Shown here: positions 32,915-42,201 of the stretch, piece after piece
Numbering within the stretch: the stretch's first letter is position 1
How the letters are laid out: each line of letters begins with the position of its first letter
Assembly: GCF_013433315.1 (NCBI RefSeq)
Contig: NZ_WXVV01000030.1
Location: forward strand, 1 to 64,000
Reading direction: 5' to 3'
DNA from: Pseudomonas crudilactis
GTDB lineage: Bacteria; Pseudomonadota; Gammaproteobacteria; Pseudomonadales; Pseudomonadaceae
DNA: 64,000 bases
Position numbers and translations under genes: made by a program
Notes under the pieces: generated by a model
The model's input: the letters and a program-made list of their open reading frames with translations, nothing else
Told to the model about the DNA's origin: nothing
Databases searched by the model: none

Positions 32915-33622
32915 ATGGCCCAGTCGGAAACCGTTGAACGCATTCTTGATGCTGCCGAGCAGTTGTTCGCGGAGAAAGGTTTCGCTGAAACCTCATTGCG
33001 TTTGATTACCAGCAAGGCTGGCGTCAACCTGGCAGCGGTGAACTATCACTTCGGCTCGAAAAAAGCGCTGATCCAGGCGGTTTTCTCGCGGTTTCTCGGC
33101 CCGTTCTGCATCAGTCTCGATAAAGAGTTGGAGCGGCGTCAGGCCAAGCCTGAAAACAAGCCGACGCTTGAAGAGCTGTTGGAAATCCTCGTCGAGCAAG
33201 CTTTGGTGGTCCAGCCACGCAGCGGCAATGACCTGTCGATCTTCATGCGCCTGCTCGGCCTCGCGTTCAGCCAGAGCCAGGGCCACTTGCGTCGTTATCT
33301 GGAGGACATGTACGGCAAAGTGTTCCGTCGCTACATGCTGCTGGTCAACGAAGCCGCACCACGCATTCCGCCGATCGAGCTGTTCTGGCGCGTGCACTTC
33401 ATGCTCGGCGCCGCCGCGTTCAGCATGTCCGGCATCAAGGCTTTGCGCGCAATCGCCGAGACCGATTTCGGCGTCAACACCTCCATTGAGCAAGTGATGC
33501 GCCTGATGGTGCCATTCCTCGCTGCAGGCATGCGGGCCGAAACCGGCGTCACCGACACTGCCATGGCCACCGCACAACTGCGTCCGCGCAGCAAATCAAC
33601 GCCGGTCGCCGCCAAGGTTTAA
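32915..33622 (+). CDS. psrA: PsrA, TetR-family fatty-acid-responsive regulator
   Basis: TetR-type regulator known in pseudomonads to bind long-chain fatty acids, repress itself and beta-oxidation genes, and activate rpoS. 235 residues; the HTH is ETVERILDAAEQLFAEKGFA and then SLRLITSKAGVNLAAVNYHFGSKKALIQAVF; a helical ligand-binding domain follows. A GGAG site sets ATG 32915, seven residues into the open frame. It is divergent from lexA and carries two perfect PsrA operators over its promoter, with a further candidate site before fadBA 9 kb away. Confidence 0.94.
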   Translation: MAQSETVERILDAAEQLFAEKGFAETSLRLITSKAGVNLAAVNYHFGSKKALIQAVFSRFLGPFCISLDKELERRQAKPENKPTLEELLEILVEQALVVQPRSGNDLSIFMRLLGLAFSQSQGHLRRYLEDMYGKVFRRYMLLVNEAAPRIPPIELFWRVHFMLGAAAFSMSGIKALRAIAETDFGVNTSIEQVMRLMVPFLAAGMRAETGVTDTAMATAQLRPRSKSTPVAAKV

Positions 33623-33780
33623 CCGCGCACGGGTGGGCGCGGCAGCTTGTATCCGCTAAGCTAGCCGCCCATGCCGACTCTCGTTCTGAACCCGAAATCC
33701 ATAGATATTGCCGACCTGCCGAGCATTGCTCACGGCAGCGATTTGTTGTGGATCGGGTTTTTCGTTTTCAAGGAATCTCT

Positions 33781-34791
33781 ATGACTGCTGGCCTGCAAGG
33801 CTCGTTGATGGTGGACGTCGCCGGTACCTGGCTGACGGCCGAAGATCGCCAATTGTTGCGTCAGCCCGAAGTGGGCGGCCTGATCATTTTCGCGCGCAAC
33901 ATCGAGCATCCGCGCCAAGTGCGTGAACTCAGTGCGTCGATTCGCGCGGTTCGCCCGGATCTGCTGTTGGCGGTGGATCAAGAGGGCGGTCGTGTGCAGC
34001 GTCTGCGTCAGGGCTTCGTGCGCCTGCCGGCCATGCGCGCCATCGCCGATAACCCGAACGCCGAATACCTCGCCGAGCAATGCGGCTGGATCATGGCCAC
34101 CGAAGTGCTAGCGGTCGGACTTGACCTGAGTTTCGCCCCGGTACTCGACCTGGATTACCAGCGCAGCGCCGTGGTTGGGACCCGCTCGTTCGAAGGTGAT
34201 CCCGAGCGCGCGGCACTACTCGCCGGAGCGTTCATTCGCGGCATGAACAGCGCCGGCATGGCGGCCACCGGCAAGCACTTCCCTGGCCACGGCTGGGCAG
34301 AAGCGGATTCCCACGTCGCGATCCCCAACGACGAGCGCAGCCTCGAAGAGATCCGCGCCAACGACCTCGTACCCTTCGCCAAACTCAGCAAGCAACTGGC
34401 CGCGATCATGCCGGCGCACGTCATCTATCCGCAGGTCGATTCGCAGCCTGCCGGCTTCTCCCGCCGCTGGTTGCAGGACATCCTGCGCGGCGAATTGCAG
34501 TTCGACGGGGTGATCTTCAGCGACGACCTGTCGATGGCCGGCGCCCACGTGGTCGGCGACGCCGCCAGCCGCATCGAAGCCGCTTTGACTGCCGGTTGTG
34601 ACATGGGCCTGGTGTGCAACGACCGCGCCGCTGCCGAACTGGCCCTGAGCGCCGCGCAACGCATGAAGGTCAAGCCGTCCGCGCGCATCGCCCGCATGCG
34701 CGGTCAGGCATACGCCAGCACCGATTACCGTCAGGATCCGCGCTGGCTCACCGCCATCGGCGCGCTCAAAGACGCTCAACTGATCGATTAA
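33781..34791 (+). CDS. nagZ: Beta-N-acetylglucosaminidase NagZ
   Basis: Cytosolic glycoside hydrolase family 3 enzyme of peptidoglycan recycling; removes GlcNAc from GlcNAc-1,6-anhydroMurNAc peptides and so generates the AmpR inducers of ampC beta-lactamase. 336 residues in one TIM barrel. Visible marks: LLLAVDQEGGRVQRLR, the NagZ signature KHFPGHGWAEADSHVAIP (catalytic His in the mobile loop) and the nucleophile Asp in FSDDLSM. AAGGA sets ATG 33781. It heads an operon with mtnP and a SNF2 helicase. Confidence 0.95.
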   Translation: MTAGLQGSLMVDVAGTWLTAEDRQLLRQPEVGGLIIFARNIEHPRQVRELSASIRAVRPDLLLAVDQEGGRVQRLRQGFVRLPAMRAIADNPNAEYLAEQCGWIMATEVLAVGLDLSFAPVLDLDYQRSAVVGTRSFEGDPERAALLAGAFIRGMNSAGMAATGKHFPGHGWAEADSHVAIPNDERSLEEIRANDLVPFAKLSKQLAAIMPAHVIYPQVDSQPAGFSRRWLQDILRGELQFDGVIFSDDLSMAGAHVVGDAASRIEAALTAGCDMGLVCNDRAAAELALSAAQRMKVKPSARIARMRGQAYASTDYRQDPRWLTAIGALKDAQLID

Positions 34792-34803
34792 GGATTTTTC
34801 GCT

Positions 34804-35541
34804 ATGACGGTTTACGCAATCATCGGTGGCACTGGCCTGACCCAACTCGAAGGCCTGACCATTCGCCAGTCACTGGCAGTGGATACGCCCTACGGCGCGC
34901 CATCGGCCGACGTGCAAATTGGCGAATACGCCGGCAAGGAAGTGCTGTTCCTCGCCCGTCACGGCCACCCGCATCGCTTCCCGCCGCACAAGGTCAACTA
35001 CCGCGCCAATCTGTGGGCGCTGAAGCAGGCCGGTGCCGAAGCGATCATTGCCGTTAACGCGGTGGGCGGTATTCACCCAGCCATGGGCACCGGGCATTTC
35101 TGCGTGCCGCACCAGATCGTCGACTACACCAGCGGGCGCGAGCACACCTTTTTCGCCGATGATCTGGAGCACGTCACCCACATCGACTTCAGCTTTCCCT
35201 ACAGCGAGCCGCTGCGTCAGCAATTGATCGCCGCTGTGGCTGCCGAAGGTTGCGAGTACAGCGATCAGGGTGTGTATGCCTGCACCCAAGGCCCGCGTCT
35301 GGAAACCGTGGCGGAGATTGTGCGTTTGGAGCGGGATGGCTGCGACATCGTCGGCATGACCGGTATGCCGGAAGCGGCACTGGCCCGCGAGCTGGATCTG
35401 GATTACGCCTGTCTGGCACTGGTGGTTAACCCGGCGGCGGGCAAGACCACCGAAGTGATCACCATGGCCGAGATCGAGCAGGCATTGCACGATGGCATGG
35501 GCAAGGTGAAGTCGGCGTTGGCGCGGGTGTTGGCCGGCTAA
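34804..35541 (+). CDS. mtnP: S-methyl-5'-thioinosine phosphorylase (MTIP)
   Basis: A purine phosphorylase of the MTAP/PNP family. Pseudomonads first deaminate methylthioadenosine and then split methylthioinosine with this enzyme into hypoxanthine and methylthioribose-1-phosphate, feeding methionine salvage. 245 residues; phosphate-binding loop IIGGTGLTQLEGL, RHGHPHRFPPHKVNYRANLW, VNAVGGIHPAMGTG, TQGPRLET and the base-site VGMTGMPEAALARELDLDYA. Distinguishing MTIP from MTAP rests on knowledge of the Pseudomonas homologue (PA3004). It starts 12 bp after nagZ. Confidence 0.9.
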   Translation: MTVYAIIGGTGLTQLEGLTIRQSLAVDTPYGAPSADVQIGEYAGKEVLFLARHGHPHRFPPHKVNYRANLWALKQAGAEAIIAVNAVGGIHPAMGTGHFCVPHQIVDYTSGREHTFFADDLEHVTHIDFSFPYSEPLRQQLIAAVAAEGCEYSDQGVYACTQGPRLETVAEIVRLERDGCDIVGMTGMPEAALARELDLDYACLALVVNPAAGKTTEVITMAEIEQALHDGMGKVKSALARVLAG

Positions 35542-35550
35542 GGACTGCCC

Positions 35551-38500
35551 ATGAGCATTCTCATCGAACGGCTCAAGTCGTTGGCTTGGACTCAGGCATT
35601 CAGTAGCAAGGCGCTGGCCAAGGCTCGCGCTTATGCCGCCGATGACCGGGTAGAGATCATCGAGATCAATGACAAAAAGATCGAGGCGTTCTGCGTTGGC
35701 TCGGAAAGTCAGGCGTATGAACAAAGCATTTACCTGTCCGAAGATCGCCTGGGTTCCGTCAACTTGCGTTGCCTGTGCAGCTGTCCTGTCGTCATCGACT
35801 GCAAGCACTGCGCTGCGGTGCTCTATCACCTGCAGGGCAGTGCTGATGATGCGTCTGAAAGTGACGCACAAATCCCTTTGGGGCGGGCGCTGGAGCATTG
35901 GCTTTCGACCATTCCCGTGCCGGCCAAGCCCGCCGAAGAAGGCGCGCAAACCGCAGGCACGCGTCTGTTTTACAAGCTCAAGCCAACGCCTGTGAGCGGC
36001 AAGTGGCTGCTTGATATTTTCAAGGTCTCCCAGCTCAAGAACGGCGAGTTACGCGAAGTCAAACCGATGTATTCGCTGGCGGAAATGCTCATGCGTCAGC
36101 CCGGCTACCTGTCCGAGCTGGATTTGCGCGTTGCCAGGCTGCTGGTTGCCATGCACTCCCACCACGCCTATTACAGCGGCTATCCGCTGGAAGGCAGCAG
36201 CGGCGCCGAACTGCTGGAAATGCTCCTGCGCACCTCGCGGCTGTTCCTCGATTTCGAGGATCTGCGACCGTTGGTGCCGGGCGCGAAGCGCATCGGCCAG
36301 TTCGCCTGGGCCGAGCAGGCCGACGGCGGTTTCCGCGCGCAGTGGAGCAGTGCCGAGGCTGCGCAGGAAACTGTGCTGGCGCTGGAGCCGCTTTATTACC
36401 TGGATCGTGAACAGCGGCAGATTGGCCCTCTGTTCAATGAGCTGGAAAAAAAACTGGCCAGCCACTTGACTCTGGCGCCGGACATTCCGGCGCGTCAGGC
36501 CATGCAGTTCAGCCATCGCATGAGCGCCGCGACGAGAATTCCGCCGCCCCACCAACTGACCGAACGAGTCATCGACGACGTACTTCCGCAGCCGCAACTG
36601 ACCCTCGTCAGTGGTCGGGAGCGCTCGCGCTGGGAATACATTCTTGAGCACCGCGCCGCACTGGTGTTTACCTACAACGGCCAGCCGACGGTGGATCGCA
36701 ACCCGGAAGTGATGATCCTCAACGGCACCGAAACCCAGCGCATTCAACGCCAGCCTGCGGTGGAAAAGAAACTGCGCCAGTTCCTGCAAAAGTTCGGCTT
36801 TAAAAAAGCCACGCGCAAGAGCTCGCTGGATCGTCCCGGCGAGATGTTCACGTTGCCGGATGATTCCGCCTGGCTCGGGTTTATGCACGAAGGACTTGCC
36901 ACGTTGCGCGCATCGAACTGGGAAGTGGAGATGAGTCCCGGCTTTCATTTCAATGTGCAACCGGTTGAGCATTGGTACGCCGAGGTCGAAGAAGAGGCTG
37001 GGCATCAGTGGTTTGATTTGCAGTTGGGTATCGTCGTCAATGGCCAGCGCTACAGCTTGCTGCCGATCCTTCTGCACTTGTTGCGCACGCAGCCGCGCTT
37101 GCTTGACCCGGTCGATCTGGCACAACGCGGCGATGACGAAAAACTCCTGATCGAACTCAAACCCAGCGGTTTTGGCGACCCTTCAGGCGCCAAGGTCGCG
37201 CTGCCGCTGAGTCGGGTCAAACCGCTGATGGCCACGCTGGGCGAGTTGTACCTGGGCGGTCATCAGGGCGATGCACTGCGCTTGAGTGTCCCGGATGCCG
37301 CGCGCTTGAGTATGCTCGATGGCGTGCCGCTGGATTGGCAGGGTGGCGAGCGGCTGCGCACCTTCGCCAAGCGCTTGCAGAATTCCATTCACACCCAGGT
37401 CGTTGCGCCGGCCGGCCTTAACGCGCAACTGCGCCCCTATCAGCTCGAAGGCCTGAACTGGATGCAGACCCTGCGCGAGCTTGAGGTCGGCGGCATTCTG
37501 GGCGATGACATGGGGCTGGGCAAAACGCTGCAGACCTTGGCGCACCTGCTCACGGAAAAACACGCCGGTCGCCTTGATTGTCCGGCTCTGGCGGTGATGC
37601 CGACCAGCCTGATTCCCAACTGGCTCGACGAGGCCGAGCGTTTCACTCCCCAGTTGAAAGTATTGGCGCTGCACGGCTCGGGTCGGCAAAAGGATTTCGC
37701 TGATCTGGCTGAGTACGATCTGGTGCTGACCACTTACGCGTTGCTGCCGAGGGATCTGGAGACCTTGCAGCCGCAGACGTGGAGCGTGCTGATTCTCGAC
37801 GAAGCGCAGAACATCAAGAACCCGCTCAGCAAAGCCGCGCAGGCCGCACGCGACTTGCAGGCCCGCCAGCGCTTGTGCCTGAGCGGCACGCCATTGGAAA
37901 ACCACTTGGGCGAGCTTTGGTCGCAGTTTCATTTCCTCATGCCCGGTTGGCTTGGCGATAGCAAGTCCTTCAATCGCGATTACCGCACGCCAATCGAGAA
38001 GCACGGCAATGTTCAGCGCATGCAGCACCTGACAGCGCGCATCAAGCCGTTTTTGCTGCGCCGCAAAAAGGATCAGGTGGCCACCGAACTGCCGCCGAAA
38101 ACCGAAATCATCCATTGGGTGGATCTCAGCGACGGCCAGCGCGATGTCTATGAAACGGTTCGCGTGGCGATGGACAAAAAAGTCCGCGACGAAATTGCCC
38201 GCAGTGGCGTGGCTCGCAGTCAGATCATCATTCTCGATGCCTTGCTCAAGCTGCGGCAGGTCTGTTGCGATTTGCGCCTGATCAAGATGCCGATGACAGC
38301 AAAGGCACTGCGTTCCGGCAGTGGCAAGTTGGTCAGCTTGATGGAGATGCTTGAAGAGCTGCTCGGCGAAGGTCGTCGGATCCTGTTGTTTTCGCAGTTC
38401 ACCTCGATGCTCGCGTTGATCGAGCAAGAGTTGCAGCAACGTGACATTGCCTATTCGCTGCTGACCGGTGATACCACGGACCGTCGCACACCGGTGAAGG

Positions 38501-38844
38501 ATTTTCAGGGCGGCAAGGTGCCGTTGTTTCTAATCAGTCTGAAGGCCGGGGGTACCGGTTTGAACCTGACCGCTGCGGATACGGTGATCCACTTTGACCC
38601 TTGGTGGAACCCCGCGGTGGAAAATCAGGCAACCGATCGTGCGTATCGAATCGGGCAAAACAACCCGGTGTTCGTTTACAAGCTGATCGCTCGCGGCACA
38701 GTAGAGGAAAAGATACAGGCGTTGCAGCAGGAGAAAGCAGCGTTGGCCGGGGCGGTGCTTGAAGGCGGGACGACAGGTGGCTGGAAGCTGGAGCAGACTG
38801 ACATTGAGGCGCTGTTTGCACCGTTGCCGGTTTCCAAGGATTGA
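35551..38844 (+). CDS. SWIM zinc-finger SNF2-family helicase (long paralogue)
   Basis: A 1097-residue Swi2/Snf2 ATPase, likely a DNA or nucleoprotein translocase. A SWIM zinc finger (CSCPVVIDCKHC) lies near residues 75-86, then a long central region of unknown fold, then the helicase core: motif I DDMGLGKTLQT (near 652), motif II DEAQ (near 750), motif III LSGTPLENHLGELWSQFHFL, and the C-terminal lobe with LLFSQFTSMLALI, LISLKAGGTGLNLTAADTVI and DRAYRIGQ. Role in cells unknown. It starts 9 bp after mtnP with an AAGGA site, so it is in the nagZ-mtnP operon. It is about 200 residues longer than the convergent paralogue, with the extra material before the core. Confidence 0.9.
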   Translation: MSILIERLKSLAWTQAFSSKALAKARAYAADDRVEIIEINDKKIEAFCVGSESQAYEQSIYLSEDRLGSVNLRCLCSCPVVIDCKHCAAVLYHLQGSADDASESDAQIPLGRALEHWLSTIPVPAKPAEEGAQTAGTRLFYKLKPTPVSGKWLLDIFKVSQLKNGELREVKPMYSLAEMLMRQPGYLSELDLRVARLLVAMHSHHAYYSGYPLEGSSGAELLEMLLRTSRLFLDFEDLRPLVPGAKRIGQFAWAEQADGGFRAQWSSAEAAQETVLALEPLYYLDREQRQIGPLFNELEKKLASHLTLAPDIPARQAMQFSHRMSAATRIPPPHQLTERVIDDVLPQPQLTLVSGRERSRWEYILEHRAALVFTYNGQPTVDRNPEVMILNGTETQRIQRQPAVEKKLRQFLQKFGFKKATRKSSLDRPGEMFTLPDDSAWLGFMHEGLATLRASNWEVEMSPGFHFNVQPVEHWYAEVEEEAGHQWFDLQLGIVVNGQRYSLLPILLHLLRTQPRLLDPVDLAQRGDDEKLLIELKPSGFGDPSGAKVALPLSRVKPLMATLGELYLGGHQGDALRLSVPDAARLSMLDGVPLDWQGGERLRTFAKRLQNSIHTQVVAPAGLNAQLRPYQLEGLNWMQTLRELEVGGILGDDMGLGKTLQTLAHLLTEKHAGRLDCPALAVMPTSLIPNWLDEAERFTPQLKVLALHGSGRQKDFADLAEYDLVLTTYALLPRDLETLQPQTWSVLILDEAQNIKNPLSKAAQAARDLQARQRLCLSGTPLENHLGELWSQFHFLMPGWLGDSKSFNRDYRTPIEKHGNVQRMQHLTARIKPFLLRRKKDQVATELPPKTEIIHWVDLSDGQRDVYETVRVAMDKKVRDEIARSGVARSQIIILDALLKLRQVCCDLRLIKMPMTAKALRSGSGKLVSLMEMLEELLGEGRRILLFSQFTSMLALIEQELQQRDIAYSLLTGDTTDRRTPVKDFQGGKVPLFLISLKAGGTGLNLTAADTVIHFDPWWNPAVENQATDRAYRIGQNNPVFVYKLIARGTVEEKIQALQQEKAALAGAVLEGGTTGGWKLEQTDIEALFAPLPVSKD

Positions 38845-38877
38845 GCCGGGTTTTAACCGTTAGACCGAGGTGAGCCA

Positions 38878-38897
38878 TTCGCGAGCCTGCTCGCGAA
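38878..38897. repeat. Truncated REP core between the two SNF2 genes
   Basis: TTCGCGAGC-CT-GCTCGCGAA, a perfect palindrome, is the core of the REP elements seen elsewhere but lacks the GTGGGA end. It stands in the ~78-bp gap between convergent helicase genes and could also act as a weak transcription stop. Confidence 0.7.
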
Positions 38898-38922
38898 AGC
38901 TATTTAACAGACGAAAAAGATT

Positions 38923-41613
38923 TCAACGCTTATCGAGCTTGTCCGGCAACGGCGCAAACAACGCTTCGATATCATCACTCTGCAACTTCCAGTCCCCGGC
39001 CTTGCGCCCATCCAGTACGCCGGCCGCCAAGTCGGATTTTTCCTTCTGCAGGTGCTGAATCTTTTCTTCCACCGTGCCCCGGGCAATCATCTTGTAGACG
39101 AACACCGGTTTCTCCTGGCCGATTCGATACGCGCGGTCGGTTGCCTGATTCTCGGTTGCCGGGTTCCACCACGGATCGTAGTGAATCACCGTATCCGCCT
39201 CAGTCAGGTTCAAGCCGACGCCACCAGCCTTCAGGCTGATAAGAAAGATCTGACGCTTGCCGCTCTGGAATTCCTTCACCGGCGTACGTCGATCACGGGT
39301 CTGGCCGGTCAGTAGCGCGTAGGACACGTTGCGTTTTTTCAGCTCTTCCTCGATCAACGACAGCATCGAGGTGAATTGCGAGAACAGCAGAATCCGCCGT
39401 CCTTCTTCGAACAATTCTTCAAGCATTTCCATCAGGCTGTCGAGCTTGCCCGAGGTGCTGCCGCGAGCGGGTGGGGTAACGTCGTTGACCAGGCGCAGAT
39501 CGCAGCAGACCTGGCGCAGCTTGAGCAGCGCCTCAAGAATGATGATCTGACTGCGCGCCACGCCTTTGCGGGTGATCTCGTCGCGGACTTTCTTGTCCAT
39601 CGCCAAACGCATGGTTTCATACACATCGCGCTGCGCTTCGTTGAGATCAACCCAATGGATGATCTCGGTTTTTGGCGGCAGTTCGGTGGCGACCTGTTCC
39701 TTAGTGCGGCGCAGCAAGAATGGTTTTATCCGACCGTTCAGGTGCTGAAGTCTGACTTCGCTACCGCGCTTTTCAATCGGCACCCGGTAATCGGCGTTGA
39801 AGCTTTTTACGTCGCCGAGCCAGCCCGGCAGCAGGAAATGGAACAGTGACCACAACTCGCCCAAGTGGTTTTCCAGCGGCGTACCGCTCAGGCACAGACG
39901 CTGACGTGCATTGAGCTCGCGCGCTGCCTGAGCGGCTTTGCTGTTCGGATTCTTGATGTACTGCGCTTCATCCAGCACCAGCACATGCAGCGGCTGTTTG
40001 GCCAGACGTTCGACGTCTTTGGGCAGCAGCGCGTAGGTGGTGAGGATCAGGTCAAAATCGCCCAGATTGTCGAAGTGCTTCTTGCGCGTGGCACCGTACA
40101 GCGCGACCACTTTCAGCTGCGGCGTGAAGTGCGCCGCCTCATCGAGCCAGTTCGGAATCAGGCTGGTCGGCATCACCACCATGCACGGCCGATCCAGGCG
40201 TCCGGCGTTCTTCTCGCTGAGAATATGCGCCAGAGTCTGTAGGGTTTTGCCTAAACCCATGTCGTCCGCAAGAATTCCGCCGACTTCCAGTTGCCGTAGC
40301 GATTGCATCCAGCTCAAGCCTTCGAGCTGATACGGGCGCAGTGTCGCATTCAAGCCCTCAGGGGCTTCTGCACTGAAATCACGAATGTCGCGCAGGCGTT
40401 GAGCGAACGTGCGGATCTGCTCGCCACCCTCCCAAAGCAGCGGGAGGCCTTCCAGAGAATTAAGTCGTGTTGCGTCGGCCTTGCTCAGGCGCAGGGTGGT
40501 TTCGCCCGGTTCCTGCAAATAAAACTCGCCGAGCGTCATCAATACCGGTTTCAACCGGCCCAACGGTAAAGCAACTTGCAGCGGCCCGTGCTCAATATTG
40601 CGTTGCGGCACGTTGACCAGAATCAGCTCGTCATCGCGACGGCGCGCAAGACGTTCCGGATTGAGGATTTCCGCGTGCGAGCGCATCAGGTTGAGCAGGA
40701 TCGGCAACAGGCTCAGGCGCTCACCGTTGACGATGATGCCCAGTTCCAGATCAAACCAGTCACGCTCCGGCGCCTGTTCGACCGTGGCGTACCAGTCATC
40801 CACGGCGGTCAGATCGAAGCCGAATTCCTCATCGATCTGCAGCTCCCAACCTTGGCTGCGTAGTTTTGGCAGATCGTTGAGGGTAAACGTCAGCCAGGCG
40901 CTGTCATTGACCATCTCGTACAGCTCGCCGGCGCTTTCCGGCAGCGCTTTGCTCTGCCGCGTGGCGATGCGAAAGCCGAGGATTCTTAACTGTTCGCGGT
41001 AGGACTGTTCGACTTCCGGGTGACGTTTTATCCGCAGCGTCTGGGTTTCCTGACGGATCAGGATGTCGCTGTGCTTCTGCCCGCTGACGTACTCATCCAG
41101 ATAACTGAACGACAACGCCGCGCGGTGCTGAATATAGCGCTGCATTTTGCCGTTACGCGGTTCGAAAGCGCTGAACTCGACGCTGGCCAGCCACAGGCGC
41201 GGCATCGGCTGAACATTATCGACCAGCACTTGCGGCGGCGCTTTCGGGCTGCGGTTTTCCAGCACGGCTTGCAGCTTTTCCAAGAGTTCGGCGTCTTTGG
41301 CGGCGGCGGGGTAGTCGAGGGTTTCCTGCACTTTCAGCAACACCGCTGCGCAATGTTTGCAGTTGGTGCGAACCGGGCAGGTGCAGCCGGCGTCCACCAG
41401 CAGCAAGGTGCCTTTGGCTGACTCGCGAAGATGAATCGTCTGACGGTAAACGTTACCGCCAGAGCCTTCGCAACTGGCGGTAATCGTTGCATCGCCGACC
41501 TGGGCGATGCGTACCCGGTTTTCCACGGCGTAGCGGCGGCCACGCTCCAGGCTCTGTTCCTTGAATCGGCTGACCCAAGAGGGCGCCAACGGTTTGCTCA
41601 GCGGCGGGTTCAT
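38923..41613 (-). CDS. SWIM zinc-finger SNF2-family helicase (short paralogue)
   Basis: An 896-residue Swi2/Snf2 ATPase closely related to the convergent 1097-residue protein. SWIM finger CTCPVRTNCKHC near 75-86; motif I DDMGLGKTLQT; motif II DEAQ; LSGTPLENHLGELWSLFHFL; and LISLKAGGVGLNLTEADTVIHYDPWWNP in the second lobe. The cores of the two are nearly collinear, for example both carry KTEIIHWVDL and ILLFSQFTSML. It starts 11 bp after csiV, so it belongs to the mfd-csiV transcript. Co-transcription with the transcription-repair factor Mfd hints at a DNA-related role, which is inference. Confidence 0.9.
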   Translation of the reverse strand: MNPPLSKPLAPSWVSRFKEQSLERGRRYAVENRVRIAQVGDATITASCEGSGGNVYRQTIHLRESAKGTLLLVDAGCTCPVRTNCKHCAAVLLKVQETLDYPAAAKDAELLEKLQAVLENRSPKAPPQVLVDNVQPMPRLWLASVEFSAFEPRNGKMQRYIQHRAALSFSYLDEYVSGQKHSDILIRQETQTLRIKRHPEVEQSYREQLRILGFRIATRQSKALPESAGELYEMVNDSAWLTFTLNDLPKLRSQGWELQIDEEFGFDLTAVDDWYATVEQAPERDWFDLELGIIVNGERLSLLPILLNLMRSHAEILNPERLARRRDDELILVNVPQRNIEHGPLQVALPLGRLKPVLMTLGEFYLQEPGETTLRLSKADATRLNSLEGLPLLWEGGEQIRTFAQRLRDIRDFSAEAPEGLNATLRPYQLEGLSWMQSLRQLEVGGILADDMGLGKTLQTLAHILSEKNAGRLDRPCMVVMPTSLIPNWLDEAAHFTPQLKVVALYGATRKKHFDNLGDFDLILTTYALLPKDVERLAKQPLHVLVLDEAQYIKNPNSKAAQAARELNARQRLCLSGTPLENHLGELWSLFHFLLPGWLGDVKSFNADYRVPIEKRGSEVRLQHLNGRIKPFLLRRTKEQVATELPPKTEIIHWVDLNEAQRDVYETMRLAMDKKVRDEITRKGVARSQIIILEALLKLRQVCCDLRLVNDVTPPARGSTSGKLDSLMEMLEELFEEGRRILLFSQFTSMLSLIEEELKKRNVSYALLTGQTRDRRTPVKEFQSGKRQIFLISLKAGGVGLNLTEADTVIHYDPWWNPATENQATDRAYRIGQEKPVFVYKMIARGTVEEKIQHLQKEKSDLAAGVLDGRKAGDWKLQSDDIEALFAPLPDKLDKR

Positions 41614-41624
41614 AAGGACTTCGA

Positions 41625-42191
41625 TCAGTCCGGAATCGCTTCAGGCGCTTCCCGTGGCGCAGGCGCGGTCAGGGAAGTGATCTTGATCAGCAGGGCCAGA
41701 TGGCCGTTGTCGAGATAGTTGAGCTGGCCATTCTTGGTGTGGCTGTCCTGTTTCAGGCGCTCGCTGGCAGTGACCAGGCCATTGGCGTCGATCTGATTGA
41801 CCCAGAAGTCGGCAGTCACGTCGGTGAAGCGCCCGAGCTTCATCTCCAGCGTGCCTTCGATCGGGAACTGGCCGAACTGCTCCTGGCCGTCGCTGACCGC
41901 GACTTTCGCCGGCGCTTCACCGAGGGTTTGCTGCCAGGCCTTGTGCATCAGCACGCTGTAATCGCCGCTGGCGGTGAGTTTGGTCACCACGTCATTCAGC
42001 GCAGGTGTGCGTTTGCTGTCATCGCCCAGGCGCTGAGCGCCAGCGGCCCAGTCTTCCGGCGCGGCACGGCTGACGATGGCCGGCACAGCGTTCTGGCGCA
42101 CCAGAATCATTTCGACCTGATACAGGTCATCGGCAAAAACCGAAGGTGCTACCAGGGTGAGTAGCAAAGTCAGCGAGCGAAACAGGCGCAT
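41625..42191 (-). CDS. CsiV-family exported protein
   Basis: A 188-residue periplasmic protein with signal peptide MRLFRSLTLLLTLVAPSVFA and cleavage before DDLYQVEMILVRQ. The opening YQVEMILVRQ and the later DFWVNQ...GQLNYLDNGHLALLIKI fit the CsiV family, named after a Vibrio cell-shape integrity protein linked to peptidoglycan modification by non-canonical D-amino acids. In pseudomonads it regularly lies next to mfd, and its role there is not established. AAAGGA sets ATG 42191; the gene starts 10 bp after mfd. Confidence 0.8.
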   Translation of the reverse strand: MRLFRSLTLLLTLVAPSVFADDLYQVEMILVRQNAVPAIVSRAAPEDWAAGAQRLGDDSKRTPALNDVVTKLTASGDYSVLMHKAWQQTLGEAPAKVAVSDGQEQFGQFPIEGTLEMKLGRFTDVTADFWVNQIDANGLVTASERLKQDSHTKNGQLNYLDNGHLALLIKITSLTAPAPREAPEAIPD

Positions 42192-42201
42192 GCGGCGTCC
42201 T

